In this document: positions 39,701-53,936 of the stretch, piece by piece
How positions within the stretch are numbered: the stretch's first letter is position 1
Layout of the letters: each line of letters begins with the position of its first letter
Assembly: GCF_000002995.4 (NCBI RefSeq)
Contig: NW_025062475.1
Location: forward strand, 13,176,687-13,240,686
Source of the DNA: Brugia malayi
Lineage: Eukaryota; Nematoda; Chromadorea; Rhabditida; Onchocercidae
Length of the DNA: 64,000 nt
Direction: 5' to 3'
Position numbers and translations under genes: made by a program
The notes under the pieces: generated by a model
Seen by the model: only the letters and a program-made list of their open reading frames with translations
The model's database searches: none
What the model was told of the DNA's origin: nothing

Positions 39701-42700
39701 CCTGCGGGGACTGAATATTCTGCACAACATTTTCCCAGCCATTCTTACATACATCGATATTTATGTGAAGTTGTCACGATTGAAAAAAAAAAAAAAAAAA
39801 AAAAAAAGTGGCTACCTGAGAAAAAGAGAAAGAAAATGCAAAATATTGTTCGCAATAAACTTACACATAAAAATTAGATTTAAAAGGTGGCTGAATTCAT
39901 GAGATTTCATAAGATAAATAAACAAAACTTTTTCTTTTCTTTTCCTCACCGTACTAAAATGTTTTTCAAGCTAGAAAGAATACTGAAACAATGCTTTCTT
40001 TACTATTATCTTCGTCTTTTCAGTATTATATTTCCACAGTACAAGGTTTCTAATTAATAATATTTGTAATAAATCTAAAAAAAAAAAGACAAAGATAGAA
40101 ATGGACAGACTTATACAAGTAAGTGACCAATTTCTTCCTTAGCACAAAGCTATTTCAACTAATCAGGAAATTCCTATCAGTTGACCAGTAAGCATTGCTC
40201 TCATACGACAAAGCTTCTAGCTCAATTTGTCTCTATAATATACTCCCTATAACCGATCTTTCTCATACACTAACACAAACACAAACAATTCGTGCACATA
40301 ATATAATTTAATAATTCAACTGGAAATTACTTAAAATTTCCTCCGCATAGCTGTTTCGGAGCAGATTCAGCGAACTTTATGTCGAGTAATTATATCATAA
40401 CACCAACGACAAACAATAAGGAAATCGAAAAGTTTATGGGTTTATTTGTTAATTATCAATTTAATCATCTTCAACTATTTTTGAATTCCAAGCATAGTCA
40501 ACTTTTCGATTTTCTAAAGCATGTAATCAAAGCAACAACATAAGATGGAATCATAAATAAAATTAAAATAAAACATAAGCGTACTATCCACAATAAAAGT
40601 GACAATGTTACATGCAGAAAGGCTAACAGACAGTTCACGACGACTACGACCATAATTTAATAACTAGAGTGCAATCCAATTATACAAACTAAAAATACAA
40701 ACTGTCCGAGAAAGAACAAACGCTTTGTTAAACATTGCAAAGTCTATCTAAAACCGTTTTACGCCAAAAACAAAATTTCTACAGAGTCTTCATTACCCTG
40801 TTCTTATTATGCATTCTTATTATAACTAAAATTAAAGCACAAAGCTCACGAAAACCGACCAATAGGTACTGTTCTCTAATTCAATAGGGAAAAAGAAACT
40901 TACCCTCCTTGCTTTACTTTGGTATTGCACTGCCTTCTTCGTATCAGCTACAGCTCGATCGACAAACTCTTTTGCGTGCTCTACATTGTATTCTATTCGA
41001 TCTACCATTTCGCCCTACAAATAGCATTATTTCTGTCAAATCAAAAAAAAAAAAAAAATGAAAATAACTGTTCTTCACATTCTTGATAAATCTACTACCC
41101 ATAATATCTTATAAAATTATTAATTCATTTCTTTAATGGCTAGTTCTTCACATTCTTTATAAATCTACTACCTATAATATCTTGTAATCGATGATCAACA
41201 TGGTAACAACTACAGACAAACAATTTAAAAAGCAATAAGCAATAAACATAAACCAGCACTGCTACACGCAATTTCGTAATTAATTATAATACAACTCTAA
41301 ACAAAATTACGCTTCCACCACTTCTTTAAACCCACCTGAGACTCAACAAGCATTGCCATATCCATGAACATATCGTGTAGTTCACGTATGCTCGATTCTA
41401 ACTTCATAATATCATTATGACGAGCTTCAATATCAGCTAATGTTTGCCGTGCTTGTTGTGTATCGGTAATGATTCCTTGGGTAAAGACACCTGGATTTCC
41501 AGACTCAATCATTTCTTCCAAATCCTAGAAACAATAAACTGCTAATGTCTAATTTACAAAAAATCAACATTTTACGACGTGCTATTGAAGCCACATAGTT
41601 CATATCTCAAGTTACACCAAAGATTTGTCGGTGGACATTGTCGCACTACCCAAGCCGTCAATTCACAGTAATCAAAAAATTTAATCATTTATTGAAAAAT
41701 AAACAAGCTTACCTCATCTCCTACTTGCTTGCCAGCAATATCTAATTGCCTCTGAATACGACCCTTACAACGTTCGCGATAATCCGTCTGTGTTTTATTA
41801 TAATCCGTCATGACTTCGACGAATTTTCTGGAAAGCGTTGAGTGTTGCGTTTTTCGTATACGTAAATCAGCTGACGATAATCCACTACTTTCATCATGTT
41901 CAATACTATTTTCGATCACTGAAATATTTCATTCAGTGAAAAGATATATGAATGATTTTATGTCTTCAATATTATTTATTCAACTCAAAACTAACTTTAA
42001 CAGATTGCAGAACCTCAAAACTAACATTTTAGTTTCCCCCGAACTTTATTTGCAGTTTTCTTAATGCTAGCCATCAGCTCATCCAATTCTTCCTTTGTTT
42101 CTGTAAAACATACAATCAGCAAATCATAGTAAACATCATCAAACCATAGGGAAAAAAATGATCTAAACGTCAGGAGAAAATTTTTATGTTAGAATGACGT
42201 ACTAGGATCATTAACTGGATTGGAAAGAATTGCTGAATGTTTCTTCTTCACTTCTTCAACATTTGATGCAATTAAGTCTACGCTACCTCGTATTTCTTCA
42301 ACCTTAATAATTAATAATATAGTAACAAAATAAATAAATTTCCTTTTGCAAACAACCAATTTTTAGCTTATCAAATTAAAAAAAAAAATTTCAAGAAGAA
42401 TAAACCACAACAAATCAAACATAAATAAAAAACTTGACTAATTGGAATGAATTTGATTTAAGAAATCACAAAGATGGAAATGTAAAAGTCTAACCTGTTC
42501 GAAAAATTCTTCCATGAACTGTCCCTGAGCACTGTCTGTTGCTGCAAGGTCATCTTCATGGTCTTCCTCTGATTGAGCCTGAAATATTTATATTATTCTT
42601 TTTAAAACTGCTTATTTTTTCTAAACCATCACTAAAATAATCTCAACGACAAAAACATTTAAACTAGTTCCAATTTGTAGGACTGCTTCTGAATAAAATG

Positions 42701-43072
42701 CTTGTCTCATCTGTTTTCTGGCAATGAGTATATTTGGTCTGTTAGTATATTGGCCAGAAAAAGCTTATAATATTAAATCATGCAATGCTATTCACCTAGG
42801 CTTAAAGTTTTCATTTTCAGTAATTTCAATCATAATAATATGGATCCATTATTCCAGCCATTCACTATTTTCTAATGATCATGTTAAAGGTGAAAAAAAA
42901 AAAAAAAAAAAAATGTCTTCTAACATTTAATCACAAATGAAGACTGGAAACCATATGGAAAATCAAATTATGATCAATGATAATCTCACAAATCAGTTAA
43001 AAGGAAAATCGTATCAACAAATAGTAAAAAAAGACGTACAGCTTTAAGAGCGCTAAGACGATCCTTGGTCAT
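36713..43072 (-). CDS. unc-64: Syntaxin-1 (unc-64-like), left copy
   Basis: Seven common exons (43072-43040, 42578-42495, 42302-42203, 42100-42026, 41918-41713, 41524-41336, 41014-40904) plus a last exon (36814-36713) join in phase to 299 residues; the alternative last exon at 38933-38847 gives 294. The protein begins [20 protein letters not shown]. It has the three-helix Habc domain (from [15 protein letters not shown] to about residue 150) and the Qa-SNARE motif from about DIEARHNDI to [11 protein letters not shown], with the zero-layer glutamine in AMLVESQGEMVDRI. A single C-terminal membrane helix is supplied by the last exon. It pairs with SNAP-25 and synaptobrevin to drive vesicle fusion at the plasma membrane, regulated by Munc18/UNC-18 binding to Habc. 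All splice sites and the frame are intact. Protein sequence appears identical to the right copy; the only coding change I noticed is synonymous (GAG/GAA in exon 2). Confidence 0.96.
38847..38933 (-). CDS. unc-64: Alternative membrane-anchor exon (A), left syntaxin copy
   Basis: CCTTTCAG acceptor then [20 protein letters not shown] and MTFIPSPF with a TGA stop, 29 codons in the phase needed after SKARR. It replaces the exon at 36713-36814 and encodes another membrane helix. Alternative C-terminal anchors are known for C. elegans unc-64, which supports mutually exclusive use. Confidence 0.9.
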   Translation of the reverse strand, partial: KKIMILICVTILIAILVLMLMTFIPSPF

Positions 43073-46000
43073 AATTGATTAAATGGTAGACGATATTTTC
43101 TAAAAAACTTCAATAAAAGCAACTTTGATCCTATAAAATCGTGATAAACTTTATCGAAGTCGAAAGTAATAAATTGTCATGTCGAACCACATCACAAGAA
43201 TGACCCATACAGAGACATTCAAACCTGCAAATGAAACAATTTATTGCGATCAAATAAAAGCAGCGTTGTGTCGATACGGTGGTGTTGGATGTTGCTCAAC
43301 ATACAAACATCTTCGGAGAAAAACGAACAAACTGATTTAATTTCAATGAATTTTATACTGAAACGACACCCATTTATTTCTACACCCACGCATACACACT
43401 TCTCGAAAAAGACTGCCGATTAATGTTACGAATAAGAGAAATGGACGGAACGCTTGCAACACAACAAGCAAAAAGGACAAACAAAGTGGCGACACAGCTA
43501 AACAAACAAACAAATAAGTTAGCCAATAAAATAACCATAACAAAAAAACTGAGAAAAAATCATCCATTATTTACAATGCTAACTACTCAAAAATAACAAG
43601 ATAAGCGCAAAAAAAATTAATCAACCGTGTCACAATATCACAGATTTCCCTGTAAATATTGCATGCACGATCTTAACGGATCATTGTTAATGGTTTTGAA
43701 TCAGCAGAATTTTGTTGGAAATAATCATCATCAAATCGATAAAGTTTGTTGAAAAAATTTTCATACTTATTAACCATAGGTCTTGAGCAACTCATTAAAG
43801 AAACTATGGAAAAGCCTTTCGGAAGCGTCCATTCGTCAGAAACATTTATTAAAATAATTACGTCTTTTAACTAATTCAAATCACTGCAATTTCCCAAAAT
43901 TTCTCTCTTTAAAAAATTCTCATTTTAAAAGTTTTGCCTATGAGGATATTATCGAATCCATATTTTATTTCCTAGAAGATTCAATAGCGTCCAATTAGAG
44001 CTAGAGTCTATTTCCAGCATTCCTTTTAATTTGCTCCAAAATTTGCCACTTCATAGTCCTAAAATGGCACTTAAATTGAATTTCCTTCAAGAAGCAATGA
44101 TGCACATTCTTCAAAAGAATGTACTGTCCTGTCATTTGACGCATTTCTTGTCTTTTTGCAACCTAAAACAACAAGCTAAGCAAAAGTTCAATGAAACAAA
44201 AAAAACGGATAACTTTTTGTTTACTTAGTTGTTTTATAAACAAATAAATAAATGAATCAATAAACAAATAAACTATATACATATTCACATACTTTATCGT
44301 TTTTTTCATTTATTCGCTTGCTGAATAATTTATTTACTTGGTTAATCATTTACACTCAAACTTGTTTACATATCGCACTACGTCAGCAGCTAAAGAATTA
44401 ATCATTCGACAGCAACGTGCACATACAATATTACCATTTTATCCTACCAAAATAACACAAATCACACAAATTACTAATTAATCCTCTTCACTAATCTCTG
44501 TGTGTACTTTTTCATTCCATCTGAATAGTAGAATAATACTTTTCAAACTAAATATTTCATCAATAAACAAAACTTACTAACGTAAGTTTCACTGTCACGT
44601 CAGTAAGCATACTTACGTATACGAAATCTTACACATAAAGCAGTAACGTATAGAAATATCGTAGCATATTGCCAATGAATGTTTATCGCAATGAGATATT
44701 AGTAGTTGTAAGCATGAAATAATGCATAATTATCTAACAGAAACAATGTTGTTCGGTTGCAGAAAGAGGAAGAAAAATAAAAATAAATAATGTAAATGTC
44801 AGTTTCAAAAAAGAAAAAAATCGGAAACGAAATTGAAAAGCGATGAAAAATAATAGCAAAATGATACAATCAACATTATCAGAGAATGAGAAAAGAGAAA
44901 ACAAAAATTCCAACCAATCATTCATTCATTCAACCATAAATATTAGACAAAAGCATAGAGTACGGCCCGTGGACAATTCTAATAGTTCAATGTGTCAACT
45001 GCAAAGTATCACTCATTTCTTGAATTTTTCAATTCAAAAATAAATTATTGTTACTGTCATCGTTATCACACTATCATTTACTATTATCATTTGCTATTAC
45101 TATCACTGTTATTGTCATCATTATTGTTAGTACTGAATTTTACATCTTTAAAATTAACAAAACTATATGCCATCTTCTTTTTTTTTTTCGAGAATTCTCT
45201 TTGCAATCCTTGAAATCCTGGACATCACCGGAATTCCGGACTTATTATTTGATAGGACGAATAATTAGCTACCGGAATAATGCATTTATAATGCAAAGCA
45301 ATTACGGTGGCAGCAAATACGGTATTTAATAAGAAAGGAACGGAATGCATTTATTAGTAAGAGAAAATAAGATTATAAAGTGAAAGTTAGATAAGTTAAG
45401 TACGAGATTTGCAGTGATATTTTGGTAGAAGGGGAAGGAGAGAGAGAGAGAGAGAGAGAGAGAGGAAGAGAGGGGGAGAGAGGGAGAGAGAGAGAGAATG
45501 GACAAAGAACGTTTATTAGGCCAAAAGTATTTGTTAGGCCTAAAAGAGAAATAAAAGTACAAAAGAGACAGACACAGACATACACTCATAAATGAATATG
45601 AAATGATGGCAAAGATCCGATTTGTTCGTAGCAAATAGCATAAAAAGAGCTTTAATGAAGGGAAAAGCATTCTTTCATCATTAAAATAGCCAAATTTACT
45701 GAAAGTGAAATTTACCATTGTAAAAAGAAATAATCAATAAAAGCTATTAAATGACAGTTAGCATGCAGGACATGCACACACATACACGCACATGCACACA
45801 TACACATACAAAGATGGTTAGTTTGAACGCTGTCTGTGAATGATCATTGTTGTGCGTATGTCTGTATGTGTATGTATGTATGTGTGTGTGTGTGTGTATG
45901 TGTGTGTAGTTGGTAGGAAGAGGAATGGATGAATAAGTTGGAATTTGGAATGGAGTGGCACGAGTGAATGGAGTTCGCTCGCATAATGCATGTAAACTAT

Positions 46001-46526
46001 GCTTCATTCGTCAGTGTCGTTATTGTCGTCCGGAAACTATTGCAGCATGCAAAGACCCAACTCTGTCCGGAAAATTAGATAATTAGACAGGAATGCTACT
46101 GTCACCGCAAGATATAGCTTATTGTCACCGCAAGATATAGCTTATTGTCACACCTGTAAGCAACGACTATCAAAGATTTGCATTTGTGACAACATTATGA
46201 AATGTTGCAAGCAACTTGGATTATGATTACTGCTCAGGAATCTTTTTAAAGAATTTTGCATTGAGTGTGTCTGTGTGTGTCTGTGTATGTGTATTATCAT
46301 TTTATCAGTTAATTCTATGTGTTATCATTTTATCAGTTAATTCTATTCACATTATACTATTACAATTCATTTCATTAGCATATTTTTGTTAAATAATGCA
46401 GTAAATAGGATAATCATTAAGTGATTTGTGACTTACCTAATGGAATGAAAAGTTTAAAATTTGAGAAAAATAAATAAAACGAAATAAGGAATGAAATATA
46501 TCAACAAAAATTGTCACATATTGCAA
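43073..46526. other. Upstream region of the left syntaxin copy
   Basis: About 3.4 kb of 5' flank within the arm. It holds a (GA)n tract (about 45436-45497), CA/TG tracts (45770-45910), a 22-bp tandem pair near 46100 and a direct repeat GTGTTATCATTTTATCAGTT near 46275-46345. It probably contains the promoter and 5' non-coding exon(s). Short open frames (e.g. 45326-45718 minus) are repeat-driven and are mirrored in the right arm. No separate gene is supported. Confidence 0.6.
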
Positions 46527-47315
46527 TTTTATCATTGAGAATATTGATTGAACGAACAGTTATCGTTTCTTTTTGATAGCAAAAGAAAAAAAAAAAAAAA
46601 GATTGTCAGCAAGCAAATTATTCTTTCTTTTTTTTTTTTTTCTGTTATTTGCTTAAAAGCCATAAAAATGTTTTTTATAATAAATGACTTATGAAAATGT
46701 ACTTTCTAAATAGCAAGATTGCTTCAAGTTAATTGGCTAACAGCTAAAATGTCTTGCAGACATTAATTCCGGAATATAAAACGCAAAATGCGAATGATTT
46801 CTTGAAAGACAAACAAAAAAAAATGAAATAAAAATTGTATACAATAAGCAAATTCTCATATCTCAAAGAAATTAATAGGAAAAAAAAATTTGATTGAATG
46901 AATGATTAAAAATGGAATATGTGAATGAAGATGAGATTACATGATATTTCTATAAGAGTTATTAGTTAGTTTAACACTTTATGATAATCAATTCTATTGA
47001 TCCGTTTAATCACCACTGATAATCAATGCTGATATCAAATGTTTAAGTGTAACATCGATATTCTTTGAGCAAACACATTTTTATTGCAGTGATAAATATT
47101 TGTGATAAATGATAGTTGTATAGTGTAATCTATCTATTAAACCTTTAGTGGAAAAAAAAGGAAAAAGGAAAAAAAAAAATTAAAAATTACACAAAAAAAA
47201 AAAAAAAAAATTTTGTTGAAGGAAAAAAATTACATTAATTTTCCAAATTTCTAAAAGGAAAAGAGAAATATAATTGTATTATCATATCCAAATCATATTC
47301 AATTATATCTGATAA

Positions 47316-47510
47316 AATATGATTAGTATTCCAAACTGATAAAATATTCGTAACTGAAAATTGATAAAATATGATTAGTAACTTCAAACTGATAAAATAT
47401 TCGTAACTGCAAATTGATAAAATATGATTAGTAATTCCAAACTGATAAAATATTCGTAACCGCAAATTGATAAAATATGATTAGTAATTCCAAACTGATA
47501 AAATATGATT
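47316..47510. repeat. 53-bp tandem repeat, about 3.5 copies
   Basis: CAAACTGATAAAATATTCGT and TTGATAAAATATGATTAGTA alternate; the starts at 47333, 47386 and 47439 give a 53-bp period, with small differences between copies. Each unit is itself two related ~26-bp halves containing TGATAAAATAT. Confidence 0.85.
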
Positions 47511-48042
47511 GGTAATTTTCACAAACTTTCAATTTTTTGCTCTGATAAGTTTAATTAGTATCATTAGAATAAATCAATTTTTATAACCATTGAGTCAAAC
47601 TAATTACTTATCATACTTAAAAAAAAAGAAACCATAAAATAACCAAAAAAAAAAATGGATACTTTCTACTTGTTTACCAATACTTTCAACTGCCTATGAT
47701 AGCAGAAATAATTTGAATACATCAAAAAAAAAAAAGGCAGAAATAATTTGAACACAGCAATTTCTTGAAAAATTAGTGTATGGCAAGTAAATCTATTTCT
47801 TTGCAGTAAACTAAAATGGGAAATACAATTACACGGGTAAACAAAAGTTTCCCAAGAGAAGCTCATTTAGTGTTTTTAATACTTGGGCACAAATTATCGT
47901 CTACTAATGTTAGCTTTAAATGATGCATCGCAGTTTTACTTATGCCTTTTAAATGAAAAAAAAAAAAAGAGAAAGAAAAAAAATTTGAATGTAAAGTAAT
48001 TTTGCATGAAAATTTTATAGGATTGCATGTTAGATAATAATA

Positions 48043-48075
<33 letters not shown>

Positions 48076-49433
48076 AGTATCAGAGATTTATAGCAGGAAT
48101 AGAAATTTGACATATATATGTGACAATTATAAATTTTCAAATGGATGACAGTAAGGAAGCAAGCAAATATGCAGAAAATTTATGGAGCAATGATTGAATA
48201 CGGTGGAAAATATTAAAATTTGTAAACATTATTGAAATTCCATTTTTAGCCTAATTTTGTAAATGTTATGAATGAAAATTAAATTTATGAATATTCATTA
48301 ATGCAACATAAATTTAGTGAAATGGAAAAAGTTTTGCAAATGTTAGTGATCATTTTGCTATACTGAGAAATAATTTAATGTATTATAAAATGAAAAATAG
48401 CTTATGAAAAATGAAAGTAGAAAAAAAAAAAAAAAAAAAAGAAGAAAAGTGTGAAAGTAAAAATAGACTAAAAGTAGAGAAAAAAGGAGCTAAAATGAAT
48501 GAATTAATAATGCTGCATGTAGTAAGCAATTAGCTTATCTAAAATGATTGATAAGTAAAATTATGGTTGAAAAAAAAAAAAAAAAAAACGAAAAAATGGG
48601 ATTTTTCTTTTCTTTTTTTTTATAAGAAACCCATCTGTTTGCAGTAATAATTTTATTTAGAGAAAAGAAAAGTATGATTTTTTTTTTCAATGAAAAATAA
48701 GTTAGCTTAGCATTCTAAGCTTTCATTTATGCAAATTACAACTGCATGTATGTTTGTGTTTATGTTTGCATGTGATAAAATGACATAAATAGAGTAGTGT
48801 GAAAGAGTTATGATGATCGATTTGCTAAAGTTAACATTTATTCATTTAAAAAAGTAAAACCTAAAATATTATAGGGAGCTATTAGTGGATGAAATAGTGT
48901 TAATGTGATTGTGAATGAGGTAGAAAAGAAAAAGTTAAAGGCTAAAGTATATAAAGTTTAGTTAGAAGGAGAATAAGAATTGTTTGTATGCAAAAACTAC
49001 ATTTTACCATTGGTTTCATCTATAAATTTTGCTAGAAAAACTGGGATGCATGTTAAAATAATCAAAATAAGCCTTGAAAAGGCATAGAAGCCTAGGCCAG
49101 ATAGCTATGACTTGTGAATTCATTCACTGGCACATAAATACACATTACTTGTTCTCTTCATTTCCTCTTCACCACCAATTCAAAATTCACTTGCATGTAA
49201 ATACACCTACACACATACACATACACATACATACATACATACACACACATATGCATGCACAGATACATACACGGATACACATACACAACAGATACACATA
49301 CACGTACACATACACACATACATTTTAAAAAACAAAAAATTATGCGATTAGAGGAATTTTCGATGCATAAAGAAGAAAATGCAAACAAATTGTCGCTGGA
49401 ATTTTTAAAAATATATTTGTAGTAAAAGGCTGA

Positions 49434-49771
49434 TCATCATCATCATCATCATCATCACGATCATCATCATCATCATCATCATCACGATCATCATCATCAT
49501 CATCATCATCACGATCATCATCATCATCATCATCATCACGATCATCATCATCATCATCATCATCACGATCATCATCATCATCATCATCATCACGATCATC
49601 ATCATCATCATCATCATCACGATCATCATCATCATCATCATCATCACGATCATCATCATCATCATCATCATCACGATCATCATCATCATCATCATCATCA
49701 CGATCATCATCATCATCATCATCATCACGATCATCATCATCATCATCATCATCACGATCATCATCACAATC
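49434..49771. repeat. 27-bp compound satellite of ATC triplets
   Basis: Runs of CAT are interrupted at regular intervals by CACGAT: each unit is CACGAT plus seven CAT triplets, 27 bp, about twelve times without visible error. Being a multiple of three, it is open in all frames (poly-D with spaced R on the minus strand), but nothing supports translation. Confidence 0.95.
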
Positions 49772-50084
49772 AATGTGATTAATAGCAAACAAATTCTATC
49801 TCAGAATGATCAATATATTATTTATGGAATAAACACTATCAGCTATATCATATCATTATCAAACCTATATACAGTGGTACGATAAGCCTAACTTATAGAA
49901 TTCTTTGAATTTAGATGTTCAAATTATGAAAGAAAAGAATTTTCATCTTATTTTGCATTTTTTTTTTTTTTTTAGCTTTAATCAAACTTTATGAAATAGA
50001 AAAGAAAAAAGGAGGAGAAAAAAAATACAAAATTACAGAAATTTTTGTACTTCTTGTAGCACAATCAAATTGAATACTTGTTAA

Positions 50085-50450
50085 TTTAAATATTTCTAAA
50101 CAGGTAAGGCAATAGCCATAATTTAGAAGCAATGGAAGGAAAAATTTAAACGAACATCAAAATATTTTCAAAACTAGTCTAATCAACGTTTCTAGCAAAC
50201 AGGAACTTTGCTTGATAAATTTTAAAATTTGAAAATTTTCAAAAAGTTGCTATTATGATAATCACTCTCTCACAGGTTTTACTGTTTGTTGTATATTATA
50301 ATCAGTGACTTGAAACTAAGAATACCATTTTTTGAATTTAGTAAGTTTCTTAAAAGTATTAGAAGTTTACGAACTTAATTTAATAAAAACGCTTCCATCC
50401 ATTTAAGTAAAATAAACTAATAAGAAACAATAAATAATTACAAGAAAACA
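50085..50450. repeat. Diverged extra fragments of syntaxin intron
   Basis: The segment around 50088-50215 (ATTTCTAAACAGGTAAGGCA, then AGAAGCAATGGAAGG and GTTTCTAGCAAACA) resembles 37815-37915 of the left arm in the same orientation. The segment 50416-50446 (AATAAGAAACAATAAATAAT) resembles 38734-38762. The copies are clearly more diverged than the two arms are from each other, and about 700 bp of arm sequence between the two pieces is shortened here. Confidence 0.65.
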
Positions 50451-50462
50451 TATTATTCCTTT

Positions 50463-51548
50463 TTGCAATATGTGACAATTTTTGTTGATATATTTCATTC
50501 CTTATTTCGTTTTATTTATTTTTCTCAAAATTTAAACTTTTCATTCCATTAGGTAAGTCACAAATCACTTAATGATTATCCTATTTACTGCATTATTTAA
50601 CAAAAATATGCTAATGAAATGAATTGTAATAGTATAATGTGAATAGAATTAACTGATAAAATGATAACACATAGAATTAACTGATAAAATGATAATACAC
50701 ATACACAGACATACACAGACACACTCAATGCAAAATTCTTTAAAAAGATTCCTGAACAGTAATCATAATCCAAGTTGCTTGCAACATTTCATAGTGTTGT
50801 CACAAATGCAAATCTTTGATAGTCGTTGCTTACAGGTGTGACAATAAGCTATATCTTGCGGTGACAATAAGCTATATCTTGCGGTGACAATAAGCTATAT
50901 CTTGCGGTGACAGTAGCATTCCTGTCTAATTATCTAATTTTCCGGACAGAGTTGGGTCTTTGCATGCTGCAATAGTTTCCGGACGACAATAACGACACTG
51001 ACGAATGAAGCATAGTTTACATGCATTATGCGAGCGAACTCCATTCATTCACTCGTGCCACTCCATTCCAAATTCCAACTTATTCATCCATTCCTCTTCC
51101 TACCACTACACACACATACACACACACACACACATACATACATACATACATACACATACAGACATACGCACAACAATCGATCATTCACAGACAGCGTTCA
51201 AACTAACCATCTTTGTATGTGTATGTGTGCATGTGCGTGTATGTGTGTGCATGTCCTGCTTGCTAACTGTCATTTAATAGCTTTTATTGATTATTTCTTT
51301 TTACAATGGTAAATTTCACTTTCAGTAAATTTGGCTATTTTAATGATGAAAGAATGCTTTTCCCTTCATTAAAGCTCTTTTTATGCTATTTGCTACGAAC
51401 AAATCGGATCTTTGCCATCATTTCATATTCATTTATGAGTGTATGTCTGTGTCTGTCTCTTTTGTACTTTTATTTCTCTTTTAGGCCTAACAAATACTTT
51501 TGGCCTAATAAACGTTCTTTGTCCATTCTCTCTCTCTCTCCCTCTCTC

Positions 51549-51592
<44 letters not shown>

Positions 51593-53936
51593 TCCCCTTC
51601 TACCAAAATATCACTGCAAATCTCGTACTTAACTTATCTAACTTTCACTTTATAATCTTATTTTCTCTTACTAATAAATGCATTCCGTTCCTTTCTTATT
51701 AAATACCGTATTTGCTGCCACCGTAATTGCTTTGCATTATAAATGCATTATTCCGGTAGCTAATTATTCGTCCTATCAAATAATAAGTCCGGAATTCCGG
51801 TGATGTCCAGGATTTCAAGGATTGCAAAGAGAATTCTCGAAAAAAAAAAAAGAAGATGGCATATAGTTTTGTTAATTTTAAAGATGTAAAATTCAGTACT
51901 AACAATAATGATGACAATAACAGTGATAGTAATAGCAAATGATAATAGTAAATGATAGTGTGATAACGATGACAGTAACAATAATTTATTTTTGAATTGA
52001 AAAATTCAAGAAATGAGTGATACTTTGCAGTTGACACATTGAACTATTAGAATTGTCCACGGGCCGTACTCTATGCTTTTGTCTAATATTTATGGTTGAA
52101 TGAATGAATGATTGGTTGGAATTTTTGTTTTCTCTTTTCTCATTCTCTGATAATGTTGATTGTATCATTTTGCTATTATTTTTCATCGCTTTTCAATTTC
52201 GTTTCCGATTTTTTTCTTTTTTGAAACTGACATTTACATTATTTATTTTTATTTTTCTTCCTCTTTCTGCAACCGAACAACATTGTTTCTGTTAGATAAT
52301 TATGCATTATTTCATGCTTACAACTACTAATATCTCATTGCGATAAACATTCATTGGCAATATGCTACGATATTTCTATACGTTACTGCTTTATGTGTAA
52401 GATTTCGTATACGTAAGTATGCTTACTGACGTGACAGTGAAACTTACGTTAATAAGTTTTGTTTATTGATGAAATATTTAGTTTGAAAAGTATTATTCTA
52501 CTATTCAGATGGAATGAAAAAGTACACACAGAGATTAGTGAAGAGGATTAATTAGTAATTTGTGTTATTTTGGTAGGATAAAATGGTAATATTGTATGTG
52601 CACGTTGCTGTCGAATGATTAATTCTTTAGCTGCTGACGTAGTGCGATATGTAAACAAGTTTGAGTGTAAATGATTAACCAAGTAAATAAATTATTCAGC
52701 AAGCGAATAAATGAAAAAAACGATAAAGTATGTGAATATGTATATAGTTTATTTGTTTATTGATTCATTTATTTATTTGTTTATAAAACAACTAAGTAAA
52801 CAAAAAGTTATCCGTTTTTTTTGTTTCATTGAACTTTTGCTTAGCTTGTTGTTTTAGGTTGCAAAAAGACAAGAAATGCGTCAAATGACAGGACAGTACA
52901 TTCTTTTTAAGAATGTGCATCATTGCTTCTTGAAGGAAATTCAATTTAAGTGCCATTTTAGGACTATGAAGTGGCAAATTTTGGAGCAAATTAAAAGGAA
53001 TGCTGGAAATAGACTCTAGCTCTAATTGGACGCTGTTGAATCTTCTAGGAAATAAAATATGGATTCGATAATATCCTCATAGGCTAAACTTTTAAAATGA
53101 GAATTTTTTAAGGAGAGAAATTTTGGGAAATTGCAGTGATTTGAATTAGTTAAAAGACGTAATTATTTTAATAAATGTTTCTGACGAATGGACGCTTCCG
53201 AAAGGCTTTTCCATAGTTTCTTTAATGAGTTGCTCAAGACCTATGGTTAATAAGTATGGAAATTTTTTCAACAAACTTTATCGATTTGATAATGATTATT
53301 TCCAACAAAATTCTGCTGATTCAAAACCATTAACAATGATCCGTTAAGATCGTGCATGCAATATTTACAGGGATTGTGACACGGTTGATTAATTTTTTTT
53401 GCGCTTATCTTGTTATTTTTGAGTAGTTAGCATTGTAAATAATGGATGATTTTTTCTCAGTTTTTTTGTTATGGTTATTTTATTGGCTAACTTATTTGTT
53501 TGTTTGTTTAGCTGTGTCGCCACTTTGTTTGTCCTTTTTGCTTGTTGTGTTGCAAGCGATCCGTCCATTTCTCTTATTCGTAACATTAATCGGCAGTCTT
53601 TTTCGAGGAGTGTGTATGCGTGGGTGTAGAAATAAATGGGTGTCGTTTCAGTATAAAATTCATTGAAATTAAATCAGTTTGTTCGTTTTTCTCCGAAGAT
53701 GTTTGTATGTTGAGCAACATCCAACACCACCGTATCGACACAACGCTGCTTTTATTTGATCGCAATAAATTGTTTCATTTGCAGGTTTGAATGTCTCTGT
53801 ATGGGTCATTCTTGTGATGTGGTTCGACATGACAATTTATTACTTTCGACTTCGATAAAGTTTATCACGATTTTATAGGATCAAAGTTGCTTTTATTGCA
53901 GTTTTTTAGAAAATATCGTCTACCATTTAATCGATT
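50463..53936. other. Upstream region of the right syntaxin copy
   Basis: Mirror of 43073-46526 with the same microsatellites and repeat-driven open frames. It probably holds the promoter of the right copy; the two promoters face away from each other across the spacer. No other gene is supported. Confidence 0.6.

Larger units (their letters stand above)
35136..46526. repeat. Left arm of an 11.4-kb inverted duplication
   Basis: This 11,391-bp arm is the reverse complement of 50463-61866. Matching coordinates add up to about 97,000 throughout (35136 pairs with 61866, 46526 with 50463). The outer edge of homology is TTCATTAACC and the inner edge ATTGCAA. Differences are scattered SNPs, homopolymer lengths, a (GA)n tract that is shorter here, and two rather than three copies of a ~22-bp unit (CACCGCAAGATATAGCTTATTGT) near 46100. 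By eye divergence is on the order of one percent in the non-coding parts I compared. The arm contains a full syntaxin gene. Confidence 0.97.
46527..50462. other. Unique spacer between the inverted arms
   Basis: 3.9 kb with no confident gene. Contains a 53-bp tandem repeat (47316-47510), a (TTA)n run (about 48037-48074), AC-rich microsatellite (49205-49318), a 27-bp compound satellite (49434-49771) and diverged pieces of syntaxin intron sequence near its right edge (50085-50450). Poly-A/T runs are common. Confidence 0.7.
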